A DNA stretch of 64,000 bases from Bicyclus anynana (GCF_947172395.1 NC_069108.1:7265068-7329067); one strand, 5' to 3'. Shown: positions 11,100-20,621, counted from the stretch's first letter. Notes: generated from the sequence alone by a model not told the origin. Translations and numbers: made by a program.

Positions 11100-12290
11100 G
11101 TGACGAATCATCGAACGCAAATAGCTTGGATCAGAGCAATCATACAATGTTTCTGTCATACCTACCAACTAACTGTATCGCTCAAATCGATAAAATGCAT
11201 AGAAATTAAGAATCATTGAACTTGTATAACATGGCTCAGAGCAGGCCTACAACGTTTGTTGTACTAAACTAACTATTACTCCCCGTTCCTATTACAGCCA
11301 GTTCTAATGATACATACCATTTTAGTGGTTGGCACTTAAAAATCAAGAAAATGTATGGATATTACAAATAGTCACACCTGTATAACTTAGATCAGAGCAT
11401 TTATACAACGTGTCTGCCATACTAACTGACAAAGTATGTCTAAATGATCAGTTAAAATGATACCTGTAAGAATTTTATTGGCAGGCACCTTTTAAAATCA
11501 ATAAAATGTATGGAGATGACATGCCATTTAACCTGTATAACTTGCATTAGAGCAACCCTACAACATTCGTGTCATACTAACTATTGCCACAAATGACCAG
11601 TTAAAACGATACGCATCAATAATATTGTCGGTGGGCACTTACAAAACTCAATAAAATGCATATAAGTGACGAGATATCGAACCTTTATAACTTGGTTCAG
11701 TCCAAACCTACAGCATTCGTGACATACTAAATATTACTCCAAATGGGCAGTTCTGACGATAAGTGCAGTGATAAGTGCATATTTTTGTAAAACGGTGCTT
11801 TGAAAATCAATAAAACATATGGATTTGACGAATCATCGAAACTGCATAACTGGACACAGAGCTATACTAAAATGTTTATGCCATAGTAACTATTGCTGCA
11901 AATGCTAGTTACAACGATACGTATTATTTATATTGTAGGTGGGCACTTACAAAACTCAAAAAATATGTATACAAGTGACGAGTCATTGAACCTGTATAAC
12001 TTGATTCAGAGCAATCTTACAACATTTGTGCCATACTAACTATTGTTCCAAATGGGCAGTTCTAACGATACGTATCAGATTTATTTCTTAGCGGGCACTT
12101 TTGAAAATTGACAAAATGTATGGAAATAACGAATCGTCGAACCTGTATAACTTGGTTCATAGCCACCTGACAACTTTTATGCCATATTAACTATTGCTCC
12201 AAATAGCTAATTCTAACGAGTCGTGCCATTTTTTTTTGTTGGCCGGCACTTTCAAAAAGAGCCCAAAAATGTATGGAGCGTGAATGATCT
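11100..12290 (-). repeat. Right arm array of the foldback, about seven inverted units
   Basis: Reverse complements of the left units: CTGTATAACTTGG, then CCATACTAACTATTGCTCC, then a GGGCAGTTCTAACGATACG-like sequence recur about every 150-155 bp. Units differ from each other by point changes and small indels, so the array is old or mixed. Confidence 0.82.
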
Positions 12291-12675
12291 CCTTTAAAAA
12301 TCAGAGATTTAGGCATTTTCTTTATTTATTAAATGTTCCTACACTCGAACAAAAAAACCATTACATCTTGTGTAGTATGTTACAACAAACATTTTGGTAC
12401 TCATTTTACTTTGTTGTGAATGAGTTTAACTAAAGAGATTTTTCGGGATTTATCGCTCGACTATTGAGCCACCCAATTAAATTTGATACAGGGCCCCTTC
12501 AAGGCAAGCTACGCCACTGGTAAAAAACCTCTTGCAAGACTTTCGTTTTCTGCAGCGACTAAACGGTTTTGTTTTACTATGTGCGGGATGTTATATTTTC
12601 GGAATATATTTATGCAAAGGAATAAGATAAATACATATTTGCTTATTATTCAATAGTGTATTTAAAAAAAATCTT

Positions 12676-12950
12676 TTTAACAAAAAAATTCAACCGACTA
12701 CAAACACAAAAATAAACTAAAAAGCGAAAAATAATTTCGTGTGTGCTACCTTTTAATCACTTTGAAGGCGGTGCCAAGACAGTGACGTATTAATTAAAGC
12801 CGTTTCTGAAAGAACCACGGGAAAGAACCGTCTGAAAATCCTTAAACTTTATGATTTTAACGGCTTGATTTTTGATCATTGTGTTGGCACTGCTTTTTTA
12901 GTTTACTTTGTGATTTTGAAGTCAGTCGAATATTTTTGTTAAATAGATTT
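12676..12950. repeat. AACCGACTTC-related foldback, about 275 bp
   Basis: The left end TTCAACCGACTACAAACACA and right end GAAGTCAGTCGAATATTT are inverted. Inside are GAAGGCGGTGCCAA and its inverse TGTTGGCACTGC. It is the same kind of structure as 3838-4165. Confidence 0.7.
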
Positions 12951-13160
12951 TATTTTTCTGTTTTTAGTGTGTACTAGCATAATGAACGATAGCGCCTCAT
13001 TACGGGCAATTTCGTTATTTTCATTTTAATACAAAATTTTCATGAATAATAAACGCGACCAATCTGGAAGTATTTAATTTTATTTTTATTTTATTTAATT
13101 AAAAGTAAAAAATATTCGCTGCTCGCGTTTTGAGGAAGATATAAATTATTTCTAAAAGAG

Positions 13161-13360
13161 CCTGTAGCCATGAGACACGTCGATTCTATGTTTGCAAACG
13201 CTAACGTTTTGAAAATTGAAAAATGTATGGTAATGACATTTGCTATCGACAGCTGGTCACGTGATCAAGTTGTCGATCGGATCTGTCATTCCCATACATT
13301 TTGTTAATTTTCGAAGCGTTAACGTTTGTAGAAAGAGAATCGACATGCCACTTGGCTACC
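13161..13360. mobile_element. Foldback MITE, about 200 bp
   Basis: The arms GTAGCCA...CGATTCT...CAAACGCTAACG and CGTTAACGTTTG...AGAATCG...TGGCTAC are inverted copies of about 75 bp with a short loop (GATCAAGTTGTCGATCGGA region). It is non-coding and sits just downstream of pickpocket exon 7. Confidence 0.7.
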
Positions 13361-13456
13361 TGCCCAGGTCTCAAATGCACCTCGGGAAAAGTTAGTCATG
13401 AGGCATTTTAGATCTCATAAGCACAAGCAGGAAAGATGCCTGATTAGTGTACTTAC

Positions 13457-13552
13457 TTTAATAGAGCCACCGACCCACTCCTCAGGGTATCTGCACCGAC
13501 GTTGTTCAGATCGCAAGCTTTTGATCCGGTCGGATGCTTCTATTTCAACCAC
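13457..13552 (-). CDS. Pickpocket-like DEG/ENaC channel, exon 7 (last found)
   Basis: A 96-base exon, phase 0 in and out, encodes VVEIEASDRIKSLRSEQRRC then RYPEEWVGGSIK. The acceptor is TATATCTAG and the donor GTAAGTAC. The LRSEQRRCRYPEE block matches the S/T-x-x-Q-R-x-C-R-x-x-x-E block of the extracellular finger/palm region of pickpocket channels. The 131-bp satellite starts within about 10-35 bases of the 3' splice site, so intron 6 ends in repeat DNA. Expected later exons (Cys-rich thumb and second membrane helix) were not found to the left; they may lie in the N gap or beyond the window, or the gene may be truncated. Confidence 0.8.
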
Positions 13553-13560
13553 CTAGATAT

Positions 13561-14060
13561 AAAATCAAAACCCATCTATATAAAAAGTTCTCATCAATAC
13601 AAATTTATCAAGACCAATCACAATGTAGCTATTCTAAACCGTTGAGGAGTTCCCTTAACTGCCCTTCGTCTTCATCATCAGACACTTAATAACAGTCACA
13701 ACACATCTAGGTGGAAAGTTCTCATCAATACAAATTTATCAAGACCAATCACAAGGTAGCTATTGTAAACCGTTGAGGAGTTCCCTTAACAGTCCTTCGT
13801 CTTCATCATCAGACCCTTAATAACAGTCACAACACATCTAGGTGGAAAGTTCTCATCAATACAAATTTATCAAGACCAATCACAAGGTAGCTATTGTAAA
13901 CCGTTGAGGAGTTTCATTAACTGTCCTTCGTCTTCATCATCATACCCTTAATAACAGTCACAACACATCTAGGTGGAAAGTTCTCATCAATACAAATTCA
14001 TCAAGAGCAATCACAAGGTAGCTACTGTAAATCGCTGAGGAGTTCCTTTTAAGTGTTTTT
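13561..14060. repeat. 131-bp satellite array, about 4 copies, inverted relative to 3190
   Basis: GTTCTCATCAATACAAATT recurs at 13587, 13718, 13849 and 13980, a period of 131 bp. It is the reverse complement of the 3190-3785 unit with moderate divergence. It is followed at 14105 by an inverted AACC(T)...GGAGG end (ACCTCCTCC...GAAGTC), so again it belongs to an AACCGACTTC element. Confidence 0.88.
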
Positions 14061-14135
14061 ATTATATTTGTGTAAATATATATAAAACACTTCGAGGATG
14101 CGAATTGAGAAACCTCCTCCTTTTTTGAAGTCATT

Positions 14136-14649
14136 TAAAAACTGTCATCATCGGCAACAAGTACTTTGAGTACAAGATGTATCTATTGTTACAAGTTCCT
14201 TTTCCTTGTCCTTCCTTGCCTTCCTTTCCTTCCTTGTCCAAGATTACAGGTGGTATTTAACATTCATTATTTATGTTATTGTGGAGTGGAGGTATCAGTG
14301 TTTGTATAAATAAGAGGGTATTTGATGAGTTAAGCTCAGTTGTTTGTTAGTCAGTGTAGACACCGTCACGCTGCCAGTCGCATTAGTGATTTTGTGCAAT
14401 GATGTTTTGTGTTGTAATTATTGTTTATCATAATGTGTTTAGTGTGAGCATGGAGAACATGTCGGACAGGGAAGGGGAGTGTATTACAAAGGGAGCCCTT
14501 AAACCTACACTCAAGGTCACAAGTCCTGGGACCTGCTCATGGTGTTTCCTCTACCACAAAGTAATGGTACTGTCGCTGCTACCCGTTACGTCACACTATT
14601 GCCAGCTATGACGTAAACAAGGTTATTAGATAGGGTAGGCATTATACAT
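14136..14649. other. Intronic sequence with a dispersed repeat (family D)
   Basis: About 14455-14575, read on the minus strand, matches segments at 19325-19445 and 47900-48000 (CTTGTGACC ... GTAGG(G/T)TTAA ... TAACACTCCCCTTTTCCA-like). No exon is visible. The 70-codon ORF at 14399-14611 runs through this repeat and is not accepted as a gene. Confidence 0.5.
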
Positions 14650-14962
14650 ATAAATCATCATCATCATTAACAATCGATATTCGGCTCACTGTTAAGCACG
14701 GGTCTCCTCTCAGAATAAGAAGGGTTAGGCTATTAGTCCACCACGCAGGCCTAATGCTGATCAATGGCAGACTTAAACGAAGAGAGTTAAGAAAATTCTC
14801 AAGTATGCAGTTTGCGTTACGATGTTTTTCCTTCACCGTTTGAGACATGTGATATTTAATTTCTTGCACATAACTGAAAAGTTTGAGGTGCATGCCCGGA
14901 CCGGATTCGAACTTACACCCTCCGGATCGAAGACAGACACATCCACTGGTTTATCATGGCTC
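14650..14962 (-). mobile_element. SINE-A, full length, diverged
   Basis: A tRNA-derived SINE: a head with the A box (TGATAAACCAGTGG-like) and B box (GGATTCGAAC-like), then GGGCATGCACCTC, the ATCACATGTCTCAAACGG block, and a tail ending in (ATGATG)n. The target orientation is the same as the pickpocket gene. Confidence 0.85.
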
Positions 14963-14988
14963 TGTACAGCTATTATGTGTGTAGATAC

Positions 14989-15081
14989 CTTGAAATCTGT
15001 GTCCAGTTCTTCACCAGGCAGCACTTCACCTGTTGGATTGGATATAGCTGTTGCTATTTCGAAGGGCGAGTGTACGAAATA
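14989..15081 (-). CDS. Pickpocket-like DEG/ENaC channel, exon 6
   Basis: A 93-base exon (31 codons, phase 0 in and out) encodes YFVHSPFEIATAISNPTGEV and LPGEELDTDFK. The acceptor is TTTTTTGCAG and the donor GTATCT. Joined to exon 5 it reads GIR-YFVHSPFE, the conserved V-x-V-H-x-P-x-E block of the palm domain. A SINE-A sits 27 bases from its donor side. Confidence 0.85.
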
Positions 15082-15104
15082 CTGCAAAAAAGCAAAAATA
15101 TAAT

Positions 15105-15485
15105 CATCATCATAATTAACAGCCTAAGAACGTGAACTGCTGGACATAGGCCTCTTACATGGACATCCAAGCACAACAGTCTCGAGTCGCCAGCATCCAG
15201 CGGCACCCCGCAACGCGCTTGATGTGTTAGGTCCACCTAGTGGGGGGTCGATCAACAGTGCGCTTTCTTGTGTGGGGTTGCCATTTCAGCACCTTGGACA
15301 TCTACGTCCATAAAGACTTCGAACTATGTGGCCATTGCCACTTCAGCTTCGCGCTATGTCAGTGATTTTGGTTCGTCTGCAGATCACTTCATTCCTGATT
15401 CGATCACTTACAGAAACTCCAAGCTTAGCTCGCTCCAACGCCTGCTAAGTGACTTTGAACCTTACAAAAAGCAGCAAGTCTCAGA
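15105..15485 (-). pseudogene. RTE-type LINE 3' fragment
   Basis: The minus-strand translation is a broken version of the RTE reverse-transcriptase C-terminus, with the (ATGATG)-like 3' tail at 15105. The plus-strand motifs CTGGACATAGGCCTC and TCCACCTAGTGGGGGGTCGA are those of 9240-9330. It is inserted 24 bases upstream of pickpocket exon 6, inside intron 5. Confidence 0.7.
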
Positions 15486-16142
15486 TCTGGTAATCACTGG
15501 CAAGTGGTATTCGAAGACTTTCGTCTTCAGGCACTTGTGAATTTTGGACGTAATATTAATAATATTTCATAGATTTTAACCCAAATTTTGAGCTCTTACA
15601 AAACATGAGGTATTTTTTTCTATTCCTTACTTTACAAAGTTTCTATTCTTTACTGACATAACATGGATATCTTCAAGTCAAGAGTGAATCGAATCATCGA
15701 ATAGGCTGCATCATCGACAAATAAATAAAACAGATAGATCAGGACATGTCCTTAAACAAGGACAAGACTATTACATGATATCTGAAAGAACATAAAGACC
15801 CTGACAGCCAACGACCGCTGACATGATGCGATTCTAAGCCGAAAATTTTGAAGACGCACTACAAAAGTTTAACTGAAAAATAAATCTTTTTGTCATACCA
15901 GAATAAGTGATTACTCAAAGTTGCATAATTAGGTAGTCTTTACACCAAATACACATTTTTTTATAACTATATATGTGTAATTGTGTACATTAGTCGTTAT
16001 AATTGTCACTATCCCCCATCTATATCCCGATTAATACACTTTCCCGTCTAAGACGCGTTCTTAGTTGAGTCCCTGCACTACAGTCCCGGTTTTACAGTAC
16101 ATACGTTTTCTGTGGTATAGATTAAAAAAAAACCTCTAGTAT
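15486..16142. other. Intron 5 sequence, nothing recognised
   Basis: AT-rich, no exon or named repeat seen. Confidence 0.4.
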
Positions 16143-16438
16143 GATGAGCCGTGATAGCCCAGTGGATATGACCTCTGCCTCCGATTCCGGAGGGTGTGAG
16201 TTCGAATCCGATCCGGGGCATGCACCTCCAACTTTTCAGTTGAGTGCATTTTAAGAAATTAAATATCACGTGTCTCAATCGGTGAAGGAAAACATCGTGA
16301 GGAAACCTGCATACCAGAGAATTATCTTAATTCTCTGCGTGTGTGAAGTCTGCCAATCCGCATTGGGCCAGCGTGGTGGACTATTGGCCTTAACCCTCTC
16401 ATTCTGAGAGGAGACTCGAGCTCAGCAGTGAGCAGTGT
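16143..16438 (+). mobile_element. SINE-A, nearly full length
   Basis: Starts GAGCCGTGATAGCCCAGTGG (A box) with the B box GAGTTCGAATCC about 45 bases on; the tail ends at GAGCTCAGCAGTGAGCAG without the ATG repeat. It lies antisense to the pickpocket gene, 30 bases beyond exon 5. Confidence 0.9.
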
Positions 16439-16467
16439 AAGTAATAAACACTCCCCTAAACCCTTAC

Positions 16468-16641
16468 CCGGATCCCATTCTCCGAAGTATCGATCTGCAC
16501 ATAGCACGCCTCGCTGTGGTAATGGCACTTCATCAGCTCCTGGCTCCTCCACGCCGCGTCGTCTACTATCTGGTATTTAGCGTACTCCGCGTTGAAGGTC
16601 TGGCAGAGACCCTCCTCCGTCATGACCGTCATCCACTGCAC
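16468..16641 (-). CDS. Pickpocket-like DEG/ENaC channel, exon 5
   Basis: A 174-base exon (58 codons, phase 0). The acceptor is ACACCACAG and the donor GTAAGG. It encodes VQWMTVMTEEGLCQTFN, the family signature (E-G-x-C-x-T-F-N) in the extracellular domain, then a segment with CHYHSEACYVQ and ends ENGIR. A second, antisense copy of its first 53 bases plus 11 bases of intron lies at 17824-17887. Confidence 0.9.
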
Positions 16642-16698
16642 CTGTGGTGTCCAAAACTTAGCAAAAATAGAAAAGACCTAGTGTTTTTTATGCAATAA

Positions 16699-16902
16699 CT
16701 AGCAGACGCCGCGTGGTTTTACCCGCGTGGTTTCCGTTCCCGTAGGAATACGGGAATAATATATAGCCTATAGCCTTCCTCGATAAATGGGCTATCTAAC
16801 ACTGAAAGAATTTTGCAAATCAGACCAGTGGTTCCTGAGATTAGCGCGTTCAATCGAACAAACAAACAAACAAACTCTTCCGCTTTATAAAATTAGTATA
16901 GA
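16699..16902 (-). mobile_element. Helitron-like element, short form
   Basis: On the minus strand it starts TCTATACTAATTTTATAAAG and ends ...GCAGCG-type GC hairpin then CTAG, inserted between A and T as Helitrons do. 204 bp, non-autonomous, with an internal (GTTT)n run. Confidence 0.75.
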
Positions 16903-17067
16903 TAGGGTTGCGCTTGGCTACAATTAAGCATAATGGACAGCATTATAGTGTTAGGAAAGCGGGATGACATCAGAAGCGGATTTACAGAGCAAAACACGAT
17001 TAAATGACAACCCATCAGGTCATCGATCACCTATTAAAGAGGTCAATGTATCAGGTATAACAATTCC

Positions 17068-17414
17068 CACTTTTTTTTTTATTCTTATACAAGTTAGCCC
17101 TTGACTACAATCTCACCTAAGTAAGATAATGCCTGGTAAGTGATGATGCAGTCTAAGATGGAAGCGGGCTAACTTGTTAGGAGGAGGATGAAAATCCACA
17201 CCCCTTTCGGTTTCTACACGGCATCGTACCGGAACGCTAAATCGCTTGGCGGTACGTCTTTGCCGGTAGGGTGGTAACTAGCCACGGCCGAAGCCTCCCA
17301 CCAGCCAGACCTGGACCAATTAAGAAAATCTCAATCTGCCCAGCCGGGGATCGAACCCAGGACCTCCGTCTTGTAAATCCACCGCGCATACCACTGCGCC
17401 ACGGAGGCCGTCTA
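17068..17414 (-). mobile_element. SINE-B, full length
   Basis: Reverse orientation: poly-A-type tail (TTTTTTTATTCTTATACAAG at the left), the GCTAACTT and TTACCATCAGG-like blocks, and at the right the tRNA-like head GCCTCCGTGGCGCAGTGG with B box GGTTCGATCCC. A 15-base insertion lies in the 3' body near 17120. Confidence 0.9.
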
Positions 17415-17577
17415 AAGTGGCACTAAGTGGCAGAGATAATAATTAACTCCCATTAAATGAAGTCCCGGGCTTCAAATCGCTTCAACAGCCGCAGCGTAAA
17501 GGAGGAACAAACATACACACTTAAACACAAACTTTCGCCTTTAAAATTATTTAATTTATAATTTATTTATTTATTTA

Positions 17578-18108
17578 TCTATACTATATACTAATAATAT
17601 AAAGAGGTAAAGTTTGTAAGTTTGTAACATACTACAAATGGGGTAATCTTCGGTCCGATTTCAAAAATTCTTTCACCAGTAGAATGCTACGTTATCGGGG
17701 AGTGCTATAGGCTATTATTTATAATATTAGAATAATCTCCATATACTTTTAAACCGGGGTATATATAAGTTCACCGACGTCGTATTGGCAGGTAGGCATA
17801 CTCTTTTGTGTTCTACGTAAATGAGGACACCACAGGTGCAGTGGATAACTGTCATGACCGAGGAAGGTCTCTGCCAGACCTTTAACGTTGTTTTAAGTGG
17901 AGTTTCGGTCCGACCTGTAGTACAAATACTGTAATATCTAGGCTAATATACATGACATCAATATAATATATAGCCTATATCACTTCCCGATAGTGTAGCA
18001 TTCTACTGGTGAAAGAATTTTTGAAATCGGATCAGTAGTTCCGAAGATTACCCCTTACAAAGAATGTTACAAACTTACAAACCTACCTCTTTATATTATT
18101 AGTATAGA
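17578..18108. mobile_element. Double-5'-ended Helitron-like element holding a pickpocket exon copy
   Basis: Both outer ends are Helitron-like 5' ends (TCTATACTA...TAATATAAAGAGG) facing outward, with inverted arms of about 150 bp (to GCTATAGGCTATTATT and from TATAGCCTATATCACTTCC). The centre, 17824-17887, carries GGACACCACAG|GTGCAGTGG... encoding QW(I)TVMTEEGLCQTFN, a copy of pickpocket exon 5 with its splice acceptor, on the strand opposite to the host gene. No 3' CTAG end belongs to either arm. Confidence 0.75.
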
Positions 18109-18317
18109 TTGGACTATATTCAAAGGCCTTAAGGTATAATTTTCTTTACCAACATTTCTAAAAGTGCCAAAGCAAAATTGCCCAGTTTTTAAGTGAAATT
18201 TTCTACATGATTCTGCGTCCATTTATTATAAGAGGTCAATGGATAATTAACCACAGAAGAGACAACCCTAAAAGCTAATGCTTTTGTACTAACCTCCCTA
18301 CTATGCGAGGTGGTCAC

Positions 18318-18507
18318 CTTCAGAGGGTGTCTTGGATGCACACTGACCGCCAGCTGCAGAAGGTCGATGTTATTGACGGAGTCATCCGCCTGGTACTTCC
18401 AGAAGTTCTGCAGGTTGCCGCGGAACGAGATCTCTGCGATGAGTTCTACGAACTCATAGTAGTATTGGTACTTCTCGCCGTCTGACTCTTCTGTTACATT
18501 CCATAAT
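18318..18507 (-). CDS. Pickpocket-like DEG/ENaC channel, exon 4
   Basis: A 190-base exon (enters with 1 base, leaves in phase 0). The acceptor is GTCTAACAG and the donor GTGACC. It encodes RLWNVTEESDGEKYQYYYEF, then VELIAEISFRGNLQNFWKYQ and NNIDLLQLAVSVHPRHPLK, the variable finger region between the first membrane helix and the EGLC block. Its 3' splice site lies in a 36-bp direct repeat duplicated 56 bp upstream in the intron. Confidence 0.82.
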
Positions 18508-18593
18508 CTGTTAGACATAATCTTTTTTAATTGGTTGGTGCGAGGCTTTGGCCGTGCCATAATCTGTTAGACATAATCTTTTTTAATTGGTTC
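18501..18593. repeat. 36-bp direct repeat duplicating a 3' splice site
   Basis: CCATAATCTGTTAGACATAA followed by TCTTTTTTAATTGGTT occurs at 18501 and 18557. The first copy includes the acceptor and first bases of exon 4; the second is intronic and abuts a 5'-truncated SINE-B, so it may be an extended target duplication. Confidence 0.85.
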
Positions 18594-18785
18594 AGCCGTG
18601 GCTAGTTACCACCAGACAAAGACGTACGTAAGTGATTTAGCGTTCTGGTACGATGTCGTGTAGAAACCGTAAGGGGTGTGGATTTAATCCTACTCTTAAT
18701 AAGTCAGCCCGCTGCCATCTTAGATTGCATTATCACTTACAGGTGAGATTGTAGTCAAGGGCTAACTTGTAGATAATGAAAAAAA
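18594..18785 (+). mobile_element. SINE-B, 5'-truncated
   Basis: Begins in the body at CAGCCGTGGCTAGTTACCAC and runs to GGGCTAACTTGTAGATAATG plus an A-rich tail. Confidence 0.85.
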
Positions 18786-18786
18786 T

Positions 18787-18955
18787 ATATGGAACCGACT
18801 TCAAAGAAGTAGTTCAGTTATTTTCAAGAAAATGAAATGGGACCAATCTGGAGGTATAAATAAAATACTCTTTCAAACAAAATTAGCTAATAAATGGCCG
18901 AAATTATGAGAATGAAAACTTCCTCCTTTTTTTGAAGCCGGTTAAAAATTAAAAA
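18787..18955. mobile_element. Short AACCGACTTC element
   Basis: Inverted ends AACCGACTTCAAAGA and TTTTTTTGAAGCCGGTTAAA about 165 bp apart, with CCTCC inside the right end. Non-coding. Confidence 0.65.
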
Positions 18956-19573
18956 AACTGAAACTCATTTAATACAATTAGGTAGGCTTTTAAAACTTAA
19001 TAAACATAATGTTAGAATCGGGTGAAAAAGGGACTTAATCAATAATTTTTTGAAATAAGAAAACAAAGGAATAAGGTGAATGGTGAAAGGGAACTCGGAA
19101 AGTAAAAGAGTGATAATTGGTAGGCTAAATTGCAGGTACAACAGCGTTTTTGGAGGCAGGAAGGATTTTCAATGAAAAATGTATTATCACACTTATTATT
19201 ATAGGACTCAAAAGTGATTACAAATATAAGAAAACTAATGTCGAACAAAGGTTATGATTCACAACACTTGCCAGCACAACTTAATTAACAATTCAAACTG
19301 TAAGCAAAATATGACCCTAGAATGGCAGAGTGACCTTGAGTGGAGTCACGTACTTGTGAACGATGTTTGTAGGGTTAAAGGATCTTTTACCAGATATCTA
19401 ACACTCCCCTTTTCCACTCAAGTCACTCTCCCCACCTATCCTAAGTAACCCATAAAGAATAACACAACAAGAGATGTGGACGGCTCCAACGCCACGAGCA
19501 CACAGCACACTGAAGCCAACACGAGATCGAGCGACGTCATATCTGTCACAGACTACTATTCTACACTATTTAT
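18956..19573. other. Intron 3 sequence with family D repeat
   Basis: 19325-19445 (plus) is a copy of family D (GTAGGGTTAAAGG then TAACACTCCCCTTTTCCACT). The rest is AT-rich with nothing recognised. Confidence 0.45.
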
Positions 19574-19640
19574 CTTAACCGACTTCAAAAAGGAGGAGGT
19601 TCTCAAATCGGTCGGTATTTTTTTTTTTTTAACAACATGT
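19574..19640 (+). repeat. AACCGACTTC element, 5' end fragment
   Basis: AACCGACTTCAAAAAGGAGG then TTCTCAAATCGGTCGG and poly-T; truncated. Confidence 0.7.
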
Positions 19641-19783
19641 AAATTTAAAAGCGGCAAACGCGGCGATGACAAATGCCCGTTTTCTCAACTTGGATGATGT
19701 GAGGGTTGAGACATAAACGCTTAACACCGTTCATTTACGCTAATGGCTTCTAGTTCGGAATAAAATAATAAAGCGAATCCTAC

Positions 19784-19867
19784 CGTGCGATGACTTCTTT
19801 GGCTTTATCGGGATCTATTCTCTCCAAGAAGCACGCGGTGACAGCTGGGAAAGCCGTCGACCAACCT
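19784..19867 (-). CDS. Pickpocket-like DEG/ENaC channel, exon 3
   Basis: An 84-base exon (1 base in, 2 bases out). The acceptor is GTTGATTAG and the donor GTAGGA. It encodes GWSTAFPAVTACFLERIDPD and KAKEVIA. FPAVTAC corresponds to the invariant F-P-A-V-T-I/F-C block just after the first membrane helix of DEG/ENaC channels. Confidence 0.88.
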
Positions 19868-20182
19868 CTAATCAACAAAATAAGTTTCAAATTCAATTAT
19901 TCATCGTTATTAACATATTTTTATTTTTACCTGATTGTAGCGAAGACAAAGGACAAACAATAAATAATTCAAATAGAAATCGAGAAATTCTTATTGATAA
20001 TTATACTTAGTGTCTTCCTTAACACAGGAAGTAAAAATAAAAAAGAAGGGTAATGATTTTGGCGTCTATTTATTTATTTATTAATCAAGCAATGTATGCA
20101 CCAGCGGCGAAGAGTTCATGGAAGCCGATTCCCGCCGGGTTATCTTTAAAAATCCATGCATATTCATTGTTGTACTGTGTTA
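19868..20182. other. Intron 2 sequence, nothing recognised
   Basis: No exon or repeat identified. Confidence 0.4.
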
Positions 20183-20470
20183 AAACCGTGATAGCCCAGT
20201 GGATATGACCTCTGCCTCCGATTTTGGAGGGTGTGGGTTCGAATCCGGTCCGGGGCATGCACCTCCAACTTTACAGTTGTGTGCATTTTAAGAAATTAAA
20301 ATATCACGTGTCTCAAATGGTGAAGAAAACATCGTGAGGAAACCTGTATACCTGAGAATTTTCTTAATTCTCTGCATGTGTGAAGTCTGCCAACCCGCAT
20401 TGGGCCAACGTGGTGGACTATTAGCCTAACCCCACTCATTCTGAGAGGAGACTCGAGCTCAGCAGTGAGG
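20183..20470 (+). mobile_element. SINE-A, full length
   Basis: A box TGATAGCCCAGTGG, B box GGTTCGAATCC, tail CTCGAGCTCAGCAGTGAG. It is followed at once by CTATCACGGCTCT, the reverse complement of a SINE-A start, so a second, inverted head tip abuts it. Confidence 0.9.
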
Positions 20471-20504
20471 CTATCACGGCTCTGGTTAGGTAAACGTCAC
20501 TCAC

Positions 20505-20621
20505 CTATAATCTCTTTGCAAAGAAACCACCACCGGTTCAGAGTTGTACCTGGCGAGCTGGTTAAGCGCACAGTACACTGCGCCCGCGAACGCGCTTATG
20601 GTTAATACGAGCCAGAGTATC
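20505..20621 (-). CDS. Pickpocket-like DEG/ENaC channel, exon 2 (first membrane helix)
   Basis: A 117-base exon (1 base in, 2 bases out). The acceptor is ATATTTCAG and the donor GTGAGTG. It encodes ILWLVLTISAFAGAVYCALN followed by QLARYNSEPVVVSLQRDY. The first 20 residues form the TM1 helix; the rest leads into FPAVT of exon 3, as in the family. Confidence 0.88.

Larger units (their letters stand above)
9603..12519. mobile_element. 2.9-kb hAT-like foldback element
   Basis: Ends are CAGGGGCGTAGCTACCGC at the left and its approximate inverse GCAAGCTACGCCACTG at the right, with GATAC(G/A)GGGCCC just inside both. The flanks ATAAAAGA (9595-9602) and GTAAAAAA (12520-12527) match at 6 of 8 bases, compatible with an aged 8-bp target duplication as in hAT elements. 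The interior is two arrays of about 150-bp repeats in opposite orientation (9840-10690 and 11100-12290) around a spacer of about 400 bp. No transposase is seen; a 100-residue minus-strand ORF in the spacer (10714-11016) is unremarkable. Confidence 0.8.

Noticed and set aside
14399..14611. 70-codon plus-strand ORF (MMFCVV...)
   Set aside because: It runs through dispersed family D, which recurs at 19325 and 47900, and has no domain or exon signal.
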